NCBI GenBank assembly: GCA_012934845.2
Contig: WNNJ02003060.1
Location: 42,081 to 106,080, forward strand
DNA: 64,000 nucleotides
Direction: 5' to 3'
Source: Pomphorhynchus laevis
Taxonomy: Eukaryota; Acanthocephala; Palaeacanthocephala; Echinorhynchida; Pomphorhynchidae
Shown: in pieces, positions 20,581-32,000 of the stretch
Numbering within the stretch: the first letter of the stretch is position 1
Layout of the letters: every line of letters begins with the position of its first letter
The notes under the pieces: generated by a model
The model's database searches: none
Seen by the model: only the letters and a program-made list of their open reading frames with translations
What the model was told of the DNA's origin: nothing
Program-made: the position numbers and the translations under genes

Positions 20581-20817
20581 CTAGGGCTTCTCTTCGTCAT
20601 CTTTCTTGGCGTGTTCATCCACGTTCATATTGTCTTCCTCCTTCTCAGCCTCATCGAGCTCAGCCTCGTCATCAGACATCTCCATTTCGCGCTCCTTCTG
20701 CACGACTAATATAATAGGATACTGGATGGATTGAGAGTGCTTCTTGACAATGTCTTTGATCTCGCGCTCTTCAAGGTACTCCTCCAACTGGTCCTCCTTT
20801 AGCCATAGAAGGACCAA
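20581..20817 (-). pseudogene. HSP90 fragment (end of N-terminal domain and charged linker)
   Basis: The frame reads [20 protein letters not shown], then [19 protein letters not shown] and an acidic linker with [16 protein letters not shown]. This matches the end of the ATP-binding domain and start of the charged linker of cytosolic HSP90. Both sides end abruptly in AT-rich DNA: no upstream ATPase core and no middle domain. It is either a lone exon of a gene otherwise not recognised or, more likely, a captured or retrocopied fragment. The frame is open, so the insertion may be young. Confidence 0.8.
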
Positions 20818-21374
20818 ATTTAAATTTAATTAAATTTTTAAAAATTAATAAATTTAATTATTATCTTTTGCTTTTATGTATTTGATCAACTATCTTAATA
20901 TTTAGATATTTTAATTTTAACGTCGAATTAAAAATATTGTCTTGATGCAAAAGATAAAATCTTTACTTATTTGTAATAGTAACATCGCAATTTTAAGGCG
21001 ATATAAACAACTTAGAATAGTATTTATTTATCATTAAATAATAATGATTTGTTTAATAAATAAATTTGTTACGAACATACAAAGGGTTCCCGCAAATGGG
21101 CCCGTCAAACACATCAAAACATTGTTTGTCAACAAGATTACGAAGTCACCGATACAAGTCAGTGTTCATCAGTATTTTTTAACTCGCAGGTAGCGTTGAG
21201 CCTCCGTCGCCGTCAATAGAGGATACCACTGTTGCGAAGGATGAATCTTCTTGTCCAATATAGACGGCTTTACCGCGGGAGGAACGATAATAATAAATAA
21301 TTAATTTGACAATTATAATAAATTATTAATCCATAAATTTTTTATATATTTTTAAATTTATTATTATTCCAATA
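20818..21374. other. AT-rich spacer with short GC-richer block
   Basis: Mostly A/T. Bases 21078-21290 are GC-richer, begin with the CCCGCAAATGGGCCC motif also seen at 9366, and have no clear frame; probably a transposon remnant. Confidence 0.4.
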
Positions 21375-21437
21375 CATACCAAATCCAAAAGGCTATTCAG
21401 GCAGGGTCCAAAAAAAGCAAATAGTCAGTCAACGTAG

Positions 21438-23110
21438 CTAATTAGGGTATTCCAGTGATAGTGTTGAATGGCGGCATTGTTCACGTATCCATTTGTGGTA
21501 TCGTAATTTAAACGTTCTCAAACTGGGGGCTGCAACGACTTCCTCAAGGCAACGAATTCCACATGTTAATTCCTCTCCTCGAGAGTCTATACACTTTTGG
21601 TAATCTGCCAAATCCAAATTTATACAAGACTCTGCTTGTCCCCGCAACTTACCTACCCGCCTAGTGATTATATCGGTGGCATAACCCACCGCATCATTCG
21701 ACATATGCCATAGACATAGCATTTCCAAGGATATGAACCTCTCACGTACCGACAACATCCCAATACGACTTAGACGTACATAATAGTCAATACCACTTAA
21801 GCCAATACAGAGCCTCGATCCGCGCCTAAGAATAGACTCCAGGTCTAATAGTTCTTGCTTAGTGACAGGGAAACAAGCCTGAATGCAGTACTCCAAGTGT
21901 GGCCTGACGATAGAGATGGATAATCTCATGAACATATGACAGCTTAACCTGGGGAATGCATTTTTTATACAATATAACGCCCTAGTAGCTTTACATAGAA
22001 AGAAGTCGGTGTTCAATTTTGTTTTCAAGGATCGATGGACAATAATCCCTAAATCCTTATGATAAGACACTTCCTTTAAGACAATATCTCCAATATAGTA
22101 CCTTAGAGTTTCAATAGGGCGACCTAGTTGCATGAGAACACATTTATCAATATCCAAAGTCCGGTAGAATCGCACCACTTGATCAGAGAGTTTAGATCAT
22201 TTTGTAACGATACTCGATCAGCAGGACTTCTAATGATCGACCAAATCCTTAGATCATCTGCAAAAGCTAGATGAGAGCATGATAAGCGAAGTAGCAGATC
22301 ATTAATGAAGATTATAAAGAGCAGTGGGCCAAGGACTGATCCCTGCGGTACGCCAGAATTAACATTCACCGAATAAGAAAACACACCCCCAAACAAACTC
22401 GGAAAGACCTATTCGATAGAAATTCCCTGACCCATTCACAAATATATGAATGTAGTCCATAGTGATACAGTAAAGACACTATGTCGTCGTGTGGTACCCT
22501 ATCAAAAGCGTTCGAAAAATCAAGGAATACTGAATGAACCTTAAACTCAGCCCCTAGAGCATCAGCCAATTTTCACGCGCAGTTAGTAGGTTAGTAAGGC
22601 ATGAACGTCCGATCCTGAAACCATGTTGGGATTCAACTAATATGTGATTACGATCCAAATGATCATTGATTCTACTAGCAATGATTCTTTCCAAAAGTTT
22701 GCAGAATACGCTGGTCAAGCTAATAGGCCGAATGTCCGCGCAAAAGCTAGCAGGATGCTTTTTGGGAATAGGCACCACAATTGGACACTTCAAACTGTTA
22801 GGAATCCAAGATGTGTCCAAGCTGTATCTTAAGAACATAGTTAAATCATTGCTCAGTACATTCGCTAGGGATTTGACGAGGAAGGGGGCAATATCGTCTG
22901 GTCCCGGAGATGTAAACGGATCGAGTTTTAACTCCTCGTTTAACACATCATCTACTCTGAGTGGACGAACACAACACCGATGAGCAACCGGAACATTCTT
23001 CCAACTAAAGTAATGCAGTTTGTTAGAGGTCAAAGCCTGTACCAAGAAGCCATCAGCTAAATGTTGGGCGATTAGAGACGGATCGGTCAAAGTTTCAGTT
23101 GGCGTTTGGA
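21438..23110 (-). pseudogene. family A reverse transcriptase
   Basis: RT blocks appear in order across four overlapping frames. These are LRVDDVLNEELKLDPFTSPG, VVPIPKKHPASFCADIRPIS, VFLDFSNAFDRVPHDD (motif A), [20 protein letters not shown] (motif B), HLAFADDLRIW (motif C, intact FADD), then the thumb and a C-terminal block with RCLEEVVAAPSLRTFKLRYH. Frameshifts fall near 22560, 22380 and 22150. All catalytic residues survive, so decay is recent or slight, but the frame is broken. Confidence 0.9.
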
Positions 23111-23289
23111 TTGAGCTTATTGTGGCGGCAAAAATACATCAAAACGTTTCGAAGCAACTATGAATTTAATTTCAGAGAACTGAGTTAGGAGACTACGAAC
23201 ATTTGAATAACTGACAAAAATGTTAGTATAGTGGGAAAATGTGACACGCTCGGTGAACCATCACTACTAAAGAGGTCTGACTCTACAAA

Positions 23290-24761
23290 AGTAAGGGATG
23301 CCACCGGACAGTAGGGCGCCACTTGACTACCCGAAAATTCCTGGCATATAGTTTGCCATCACCACTTTCCAGCCGTCGATGCAGCTCGTTGAAATCCTCG
23401 TGTCTTCTCAAACGATCTGCATAAAATAAATCACGGAGTATATGGAAATCAGAGCGCGATAATCTAAATGCATGCTTGAGTAGAAAGTCAACATGATCTT
23501 TTGATTCTTGAACAACTTTTAAAAGTCCCGGCCTATCTGAAAGTTTCTTGCCTAGACGATAAACTCTTCAAACTTTAAGACACTTCGCAACATCCACATC
23601 GCTCTGGATACAAATCTTAGAAAATACCGCGCGAAGATGTACATTATCGTCATCCAGTCCACTTTGGGGATTGTTACTGAGAGATTCTTCAACACCGCTC
23701 ACGATAACGTTTAACTCTCTTCTGTAGTTAAATTGTCTAGAGCTAAATTGTTTAGAGCTAGCAGACGGTACTAATGAAGAATGAGTCTCAGGGGTAATTG
23801 ATGGCCATCGATGATTTGGAGGAATCACTGCATGTTGTTTATTATTTGGAAGGCTAACTATTTGTCGTTGATTATCTGTAGGCCTTACGATACTCTGTCT
23901 AGCCTTTGCAAGATCCTTAACGCTCTCAATTAGCGGGGCTACTATAGGAGCAACATATAAACTAAAGCGGGGATGCAGTAGCTGCGGGTAAGCACAAGGA
24001 CGCACACTACAATCACTACCCAGAGGACAATTTTGAGAACAATCACTGCTCGAGGAAGTGTTAACAGGAGTTGGCAAATCAACATTCGCATGCTTGAGGG
24101 CGGAACATTTGTCATCTACAGCAAGACCGACGCCGCTCGAGTTCAATATTTGAAAATGAACAATAGAATTTAAAACAAGAAGTTGTTTGAAGGAGTAATC
24201 TATCACATTAGTCACATGCAATGCATTCCTAATGAAGCATTGAGTTGAATTGTTATTGAAGGGTATGATTGAACGATCGTTCAGTTCTAACTTCGACTGC
24301 TGCGTGAGAGAATGATTGAGTACATGAATAGCATTATTGGTTGCTAATCTCAGATGATTTTGGAGTGGCCGAAACATCATCAATCTCCGACGACGAGCTG
24401 CTTGACTGTCTGAACGCTTCTGAACACCTTTCTGGTTCGTCGGTACTTTGATCTCCCAATCGTTGTGACTGTTTGAATCTGCGTTCCTCTCCGAAGCATT
24501 TATTAATACTTGCTCGTCACAACTGCCTTTGAACAACAAGGAGAGCAATTCGGAGGCACATAACCCACAAAGAGATTTCATCAGACAAGATAAAACGTTG
24601 ACAGTTGTCCATATGTCGCATCCAGATCTGCTGCAAGAGACCTCGCGTTGCTCATACCTAGAGGAGGGGTTTGCTAATTTTGGCACAGTCTGATTGCGAG
24701 TACCGTTTATCTGCTGACTTGCTAAACATTTTTTCGTTTCTGTCTTCTTTGTCTTTGTCAT
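23290..24761 (-). pseudogene. family A ORF1 protein
   Basis: The ATG at 24761 opens a 397-codon frame. Near residues 42-70 a Cys cluster (SCSRSGCDIW, LCGLCASELL) looks like a PHD-type finger. A long Ser/Asn-rich middle follows, then an RNA-binding-like region (LNVIVSGVEES, about residue 350). A stop after AKCLKV (23568) cuts the frame, but similarity continues to about 23290 with VYRLGKKLSDRPGLLKVVQ, and then LHRRLESGDGKLYARNFRVV. This C-terminal block is shared with copies at 9.8-10.1 kb and 27.2-27.4 kb. Confidence 0.75.
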
Positions 24762-25048
24762 CGATTGTTATGTCCACTCGTTTCGCTCGTTGTAATCGAA
24801 TAATTGTGTTTAAGCTTGTGTGTTCAGTGGGCTTGCTCTTCGTTGTTTGTGTATGTATATTATTTTGTATGTATATTATATTGTAAGTAGTTAATTATCA
24901 AGAAATTTTTTTATTTATATAATAATTTATATCAAAATGGTCCTGACAATTGCCAGGCTCCAACAGTTGCCATCTCTCAAAAAGCTTAGTTTTTGAGAAA
25001 TTTAAAAAAAAAAACTTTTTTTTTCTGTTAACTCCACTTTCCACTCTA

Positions 25049-25431
25049 GCTAGCAACTCTTACTTAATTGCTTATTTAAAACAACAACAGTATTTCAGTC
25101 ATTGTAGGAAACCATTGTGAGATAATGTTTTGTTTTGCTATAAGGTTACTATGTGTTTTATGATTTTGTCGTCATCTTTACTAAATCCTTCATTGAATCC
25201 GAGCACAAACGGATAAAACATAGATTGCTCGTAACGGTATATTCGTTTATCGTAATTCGCTCTTATTATCTTTCTCTGAAACGTAAATGGTAAAATAAAT
25301 AAATCTAATAACTAAGTTAAATTAATTTATTTAGTTAATTTTGTAAAAATAAATTTGATCGTTAGATTCCGAACTTCCGATCACTTATGAATGATGTCTC
25401 AGTTTATGTAAATTTCTTGAGACTAAATAAT
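25049..25431. repeat. 383-bp dispersed repeat, copy 2
   Basis: Same length as, and one substitution from, 18431-18813. It sits 290 bp beyond the 5' end of the family A LINE, without the foldback arms. One internal CGATCACTTATGA matches the 16-bp minisatellite unit. Confidence 0.95.
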
Positions 25432-25857
25432 GGACGTCGAAAATCATGTTGAAGCTACGTATGTACATTAATGCGAGTGTAGATTTCATAAAATTAGATT
25501 TTATCAAACTTTAATTGTGCATTGTTTTCGATTAAATAATGGAATTCATCAGTAGCGATTTAAAGAGACTTTTTTATTTGTTTAATTGTGTTTGTAGTTA
25601 TTCTATTTACTGTTAAAATTTATTTTAAAATTCGATTTTGAGAATTTGATTCAAATCATATCAGATAATTGATTCTAAGTATTTAATTATTAGTAGTATA
25701 AAACAGCCGATGAGCGGTGGCTCGTTTGGCTGGATCTCAATTTAAAAGTACAATGTCAGTAAAACAAAAAGCAATCCAAATCAGGTTCTACTTCCTATAC
25801 GAGCGATACACTATTCAACGCACGCTGAAATTCTCGGATGTTACAGCATTCAATTGC
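25432..25857. other. spacer, no gene seen
   Basis: AT-rich, apparently unique. The last part (25790-25857) is the 3' tail of the family C LINE that follows on the minus strand. Confidence 0.5.
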
Positions 25858-27430
25858 CTATGACGGGAGTCTGTTCCAACTGTTTATTGCTCGATCTCTG
25901 ATATTCTGATAATGTCGATGGACTTTTCTACGATGTTTGAGCGTTAGTCGATGTCCAGGTAACTGCTCGGAGTTGCGTATACAAAACATGAAGTTGAGGG
26001 GATGAGTGGGCATTGAAATTGCCCTCCATACCAGCATAAGATCAGCTTTTACCAAACTTTCACAAACCGTTGAAGCACCTAGGATTTCTAACTTATGGTC
26101 AAACGACAGGTCTTTGACAGCGGGAACAAGACGAGTAGCCGACCGGAGAATCAATTCGTAAGCCAAAATGTTCTTGCGCAGATGTGGATACGCTGCGGGT
26201 GATGCGTAGAGCATGCGAGATTCGATGAGGACCTTGTATATTATTCTGAAGCTGCATACCTCTAGTGATCCGAAAGATCGTCTAATGATGCCAATAGTAC
26301 GACGGCAATTGGCTCGAACTTTATTTACGTGAGCGCTCATATTGAGCGTATTAAGCGTAGATACCCCTAAATCATCGATTTTGTCTGTAGAATCAATCGA
26401 CATCTTTCCAATTTTATAAGAGCAACGAATGTCTGGGGAGCCGATCCGCATATGTCTACATTTAGTCGCATTTATCATCAGCCCATTAGATATACATCAT
26501 TTATTTATGGAATCCGGGTCTTTTTGAAGAGCGCTAACATCGGAATCATCAATGATTCGCCTACAAACCTTAAGATCATATGCGAAGCTAACACATTCTG
26601 ATGTTAAGCTGTGTGTGATATTATTTACATATATATTAAAGAGAGTCGGGCTAATGACCGATCCCTGCGAGACGCCTGTCGCCATCATTGAGTAACCAGA
26701 AAGATAATGGCTTATGCGTACTGCAAACGAGCGGTTGCTTACGAATGATTGAATCCAGCGTAACAAAGAGCCCCGTACACCAATATTAGATAATTTGTTT
26801 ACTAGCAAATTGGGAATAACTCTATCGAATGCTTTCGATAAGTCTATAAATATCACATCTACTTTGGAATCAGTCCTCATGGAATCCACCCAACTTGCTC
26901 TCGCTTTTACAAGGTTCGTTAACGTTGAACGATTTGGCCTAAATTCATGCTGACTGGGGCTGAGGCGATTATTAACTTCAACGAAAGCGCTAAGGTGACT
27001 AAGAATCAATTTTTCTAATAACTTCAAGCTACATATGTGAGACTGATGGGACGATAGTTGGAAACCTGGGATTTATTGCCTTTCTTGAAAATTGGACGTA
27101 CAATAGCCTTAGTCCAATCAGATGGTAGATACTTCTTGAGTAGTTTCGTTGCGACACAAAGACTTCGCAGCTCCTCGATGTTTCCACCGTTGCCAATAGA
27201 ACGAATCTAGAAACGAGTTCAAGTCCTGCGTCGCACTACACGAAAATTTATAACGGTGAGGTTACTTTCACCGTTAGCTACTCTGTTACTAAGTTCGCTC
27301 TTTGCTTGTTTCAACTGAGTTCTGTCCTCGATCGAAAGATCTCTGCGAAGGATCAATCAAGTACTTGCAAGATGATAACCGTATTTTAAAGCTAATGTAC
27401 ACATATCGAGACAAACGAATCTGTGAAATT
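25858..27430 (-). pseudogene. family C LINE (ORF1 end fused to RT; endonuclease missing)
   Basis: On the minus strand the ORF1 C-terminal block (RDLSIEDRTQLKQ, ANGESNLTVINFRVVRRR; 27420-27200) leads straight into RT sequence (KYLPSDWTKAIVRPIFKKGN). Two RT frames follow: 27027-26497 (LSPSQHEFRPNRSTLTNLVK, VDVIFIDLSKAFDRV, GVSQGSVISPTLFNIYVNN, then FAYDLKV where FADD is expected) and 26478-25858 (thumb and a C-terminal INSWNRLPS block). The Asp-to-Tyr change in the catalytic box, a stop at 26494-26496 and the missing endonuclease make it inactive. Confidence 0.88.
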
Positions 27431-27482
27431 AGGTGTTTTCTTTTTGTAGTTTAGAGTGTTCCTGTCTAGATCTACACATTTT

Positions 27483-27616
27483 TCAAGTGAAGTTTAAAAA
27501 GTCTGATCAAATGCTGGTGGGGGCTGATGTGAATTACAGTGGGAGATCCTTGCTTGACGCTGTGCAACAACATGAAGAGCTGGCGCCGACTCTTCGCTTT
27601 TCTCCTCGACAGGTTC
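27483..27616 (+). CDS. candidate isolated exon, unknown gene
   Basis: A GC-richer open stretch reading VKFKKSDQMLVGADVNYSG, then RSLLDAVQQHEELAPTLRFS, ends at CGACAG followed by GTTCAG, a plausible splice donor. A pyrimidine-rich acceptor (CTTTTTGTAG) lies at about 27440-27449. I do not recognise the family. The frame continues as low-complexity sequence to 27846. It could be an exon of a gene outside the window or a transposon piece. Confidence 0.25.
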
Positions 27617-27849
27617 AGTTATATCCCATCACAGTAACCACAAATGAAATATTTACTTTGGTATCTTGCAATGCCAATTTTTTCATCTTTAAGAGTGTCC
27701 AAACATCGCATTTGTGGTTGTCGCATCCAACTGAACGTAGCCATCATCTGTTTGTTTTTTTGATAGTTTTCACCGATTTCATTGTTTGTCTGTATATATT
27801 TATCTCACAAACGTTTTTAGGTCTGAGGTTTGATTGTATGTTATAATCT

Positions 27850-28804
27850 ATTGTATGTTATAATCATGATAATTTAAAAATTATCATGATCGAAAAAGCA
27901 GTCTAGAATGCTATTTGTAGAAAATTTCTATTTGTTTTTCTATCGATTTGTTTGTTGTTAATGAAAGTTTCTATGGTTACTAATATGCGAATTGCGAAAT
28001 ATTCGAAAAATATATTCTATTACTTTGTGCCCATATTTTTTTACATATTGCACATTGTCGTGATAATGTCCTCTTTTTCGAATTTTAAAGTTCCCATGGT
28101 TTCCTTTGTTGTAAGTGTTGGACACATTATAACCACACATGCGATTATCCTTTTGTTATTGTTCTTTATTTGATACGCATTCTAATGTGTACGGATTTGT
28201 CAATTTACATTTCATTATGCCTTAACTTGTGATTCAACATACTTAGTAATATTGCTATTTTACAGTATTCGTCGTTTGACTTTGATCTTATATTATATAC
28301 TCTTGGTTTAGAACGTATTTTTTGTCTGATTACTTATGGAATCTTTTTTATCACTTCTGGATATTTTTATTTTCATTTTTGGATACTTATAACTGTACAA
28401 TATTTTTATTATATTTAATTTTATCTTAAATATTTATATCTGAATAATTTCAGTGGTAGTTTTATATATTAGAAGCAAGATGAAATAATGAATTATAAAA
28501 AAATTAATTCATATTTATTCTGCGTTAAAATAAGAAACCTGACATTGACAATCTCTTTAATAGACTTTAAATCCGTGGCAATAAAGGTAAATTGTTAATT
28601 AAGACGTCAACAATAAACGTTAATTCCGAAAATTGTGTTTTTTGAAAATCTTGCTGGGTATATCAATTTTTTGAGTTTACAAAGCTTTGTAAACGTTTTA
28701 TACTTGTTCTTATTGCAAACTATTCATTAGCGTTTTTGAGAAATTGATGAAACAATAACTAACTAGATTTTTTAACGTAATTTACTATTTATCTCTTTTA
28801 AAAG
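27850..28804. other. AT-rich region upstream of the first visible CUL3 exon
   Basis: No exon for the usual N-terminal extension of CUL3 was found here. A 9-bp complementary pair flanks 27866-27890 (CATGATAATTTAAAAATTATCATG). Confidence 0.5.
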
Positions 28805-29002
28805 GGAACGATGAACGAACAGTTTGTAACGGCCATTTGGAGCTTGCTGAAGAAAGCGATCCAACAAATTCAAAATAAAAACAATAGTGGCTTGAGCTTT
28901 GAGGAACTATATCGGAATGCTTACACCATGGTATTGCATAAACACGGTGAGATGCTTTACACCGGATTACGTGATGTTGTAGCTGACCATCTTACCACGA
29001 AA
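28805..29002 (+). CDS. CUL3: CUL3 exon 1 (first visible)
   Basis: Encodes [20 protein letters not shown] through DHLTTK, then GTAAGT. An acceptor-like TTTTAAAAG precedes GGAACGATG, and an in-frame TAA lies four codons before the ATG. So either the ATG at 28811 is the start, or a short upstream exon is spliced to 28805, as expected from the N-terminal extension of other animal CUL3 proteins. Confidence 0.92.
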
Positions 29003-32000
29003 GTAAGTTTATACAAATTACCATATTTACTTCTATATTCTTTAAAATATGTATTATTTCAACATAATATATAATACTTAATATTTTTTAAATATCAACC
29101 TCAAACTCATGTTTTAGTTACTCAAAATCATGTATATACATTCTATATATTTATAAATAAATTGTGTATATAAAAATAAATTGTATTTATAAATAAATTG
29201 AATTATATTTATAAATTTAGATATATTTTTTATTTACATTTAAAATTGTAATAAAAATAACGTTTATATAAAATTATTTGTATCAGTTACGTTATATTTT
29301 TATAAATATTAATAAAATATAGTTTTATAGTTTTTACAGGAACGAAAATAAAATAGTTTTATTCTAAAAATTACAATATTTTGATAGTTCCTGCATAGAA
29401 AGTGCATTTGATAAAAGTGTATAAAAGTTAACTAACGTTTTTTTTACTTGAAAAAACTTAAGGTGAAATGCACCTTCATTAAATGCACTTTCGATATCAG
29501 AGCTCTCGAAATATTGTAATTTTTGGAATAAAACTATTTTATTTCTGTAAATTTATATATATTATATATAAGTTATTAGTTAACGCTATAATATTTTTAA
29601 TCTTTTCGACAACTACACGTTTTTAGAAATTGATTATTTCGCTATTTCCTATTAAACAAGATTTATAATCAAGCAAATTATGGATTTATTTTCATCATTA
29701 ATTTCGGTAATTGAATCAATTATGGTATAATTCTTCAAATTTATTTTAAAATATTTTTTAAACTGATTACAAACAAACCATCATTTCGGTGACTTCGATA
29801 ACCACATTGCTCATTTCTAGAAGAGTTAATTACTCCATTCATTATGCACTCATGAGTATTGATCTGTGCTTAGTATGGAATATTCGCTATGATTGTATTT
29901 ACCCCTAAAAGAAATTTTATACATTTTAAATATATAATAATAATTGAACTACTTTAACTATCTAACTAGTAAGCTAAACCGTCTTTACATTATTTTTACT
30001 TTCTTTTTCACAGTTCTTTTTCAGTGATCATACGACAAATTTTATTTTGTTTTATCTTTGTCTGTTTCTTATAAATCAGATCAGATTTTTTCTTAATAAA
30101 TCAGGTCAGAAACTTTATTTATTTTTTAGTTAATGATAAATTCATTAACTTAATTGTATCAAGTAAAAATTTACATTATTTTATTTTTAATTTGGAAACA
30201 TTCCACTTTTTTTGTGAAATGTCATATTTTTCGGTGATTGAGTCAATGTACCTAATTATGGTATAATTCTTCAAATTTATTTTAAAATATTTTTTTAAAC
30301 TGATTACAAACAAACCAACATTTCGGTGATTTCCATAACCACATGTCTCATTTCTAGATATTATTATCATATTTTACATATTATTGTCTTTGTACAACAT
30401 TCATGAGCATTTGAGTTGAATATTCGGTACCAGTCAAAATCCACTTAAAAGGAAAACTATTTACGGCTTGCCCATTTGAATTCTGACTTGTCGTCGAGAC
30501 AGAATTAAACTAAAATTAAATCGAGTATTATCGTTTAAAATTTAATTGTATTTCTGCATAAATTTCGATCACATTCCTTGCAAATTTTATTCTTGATAAA
30601 TCTCATACTCCTATCGTTGAAAATGCCTTTTTCATTGAAATCCAAATATTGTAATATTTGGACATTCAAGTATTACATTTAAACTTCATTTCATTAATTG
30701 TAATTCTTCTATTCAGTAATTTTAATCTGAAAATTTCAATGATGTAGCTTTTGACATTGAGGACCCTTTAAGCGACGAATCCCTTGACAAACTTTAAATT
30801 GCTGCAGAATAATTTTAAATTTTTTCATTTTATGTACTTAATATATTGCATTTACAATGAATTTAATTCTAAATATTTTTTAAATGCATTGTGATTGTTT
30901 GTTAATTTCTTTATTGTCTTCGTATTTTTGATAAGCATTTTTATGTAAACTGTTGTTAGGTTCGTGCGGATATTATTACTTGCTTGGAAAACAACGGGGA
31001 TTTGTTACAATCGGTGCGACAATCGTGGGATGAACACGAGACAGCAATGGTAATGATCAGAGATATTCTCATGTATATGGTTAGTATATATAAGCGATAA
31101 TAGTGGAAGATGTAAACTTTAACTTTTTTTAGGATAGAGTATATGTGCAACAAGCCACTGGTCTTGAACACGTGTACAACTTGGGATCAACCCTTTTTAG
31201 AGAAAAAGTCATTGAGCAGGCTCCGATTAATGAAACATTAACATCACAATTAATTTCACAGATAACAAAGGATCGTAATGGAGAATCTATTGACAGGTAG
31301 TATTCATATTTTAAAAATGTAAAATGTTGTTTTAGCAATTTAGTATTTTCATATTTATAATTTAAACAAAACTCACATTCAAACTCGCATGTATTGCAAA
31401 GCCAAATGTACTGTAAAGCCATAAAAGATGAATAGCCCAAGCATCCAAACAGGATGTAGTGTAAAGCCGATTACAAAAGGTTTTCAACCTTTGTAGTTGC
31501 TAAAATCTTAATAAAAACTTTGTAATATCTAAAAAACAATAGCTGGAGCTATCGAAATATTTTAACCTTTTTGGGATTAGCTGGAAGCATCATTTTATAA
31601 AATGAAAATTTATACAATTCGCAATTTATACAATACGCATTATTAATTATAAATTAATATAATTTTCCTATTCTTCAGCCTTTGTCCCGCTTTGAAGCGG
31701 AGTCGGCTATGTGGGATTTAGCCCTATCCGCTAGTATAATTATAACTTAATATTGTAAATTACAAAATTTACTAAGTTTATACAAGTAACAAATAAATCA
31801 TGTTTTTAAATAAAAAATAGAATTTTAAATAGTTTATAATGATCCATTATTGATAGAGAGTTATTAGAGCTTGATCAAATATTAATAATTTATTTAACGT
31901 GGCAAATGCGTGCAAAATGCACGCTTACATGACCACTAACAAACAAAAAAAGAACATCAAAGATCACAGGTTATTAGTTAATTATTGAAAAATAATTGGA

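Larger units (their letters stand above)
21375..24800 (-). mobile_element. family A LINE, near full length but lacking most of its endonuclease
   Basis: On the minus strand, ORF1 (24761 to about 23290) is followed by the first residues of the endonuclease, then directly by the RT (23110-21438) and a 3' UTR. It is the best reference copy of family A in the window. Frameshifts and the internal deletion make it inactive. RT architecture and the PHD-like ORF1 finger suggest the CR1/jockey group of LINEs. Confidence 0.88.

Noticed and set aside
27952-28173. Overlapping frames on both strands near 28 kb
   Set aside because: Low-complexity, A/T-driven frames with no motif on either strand.
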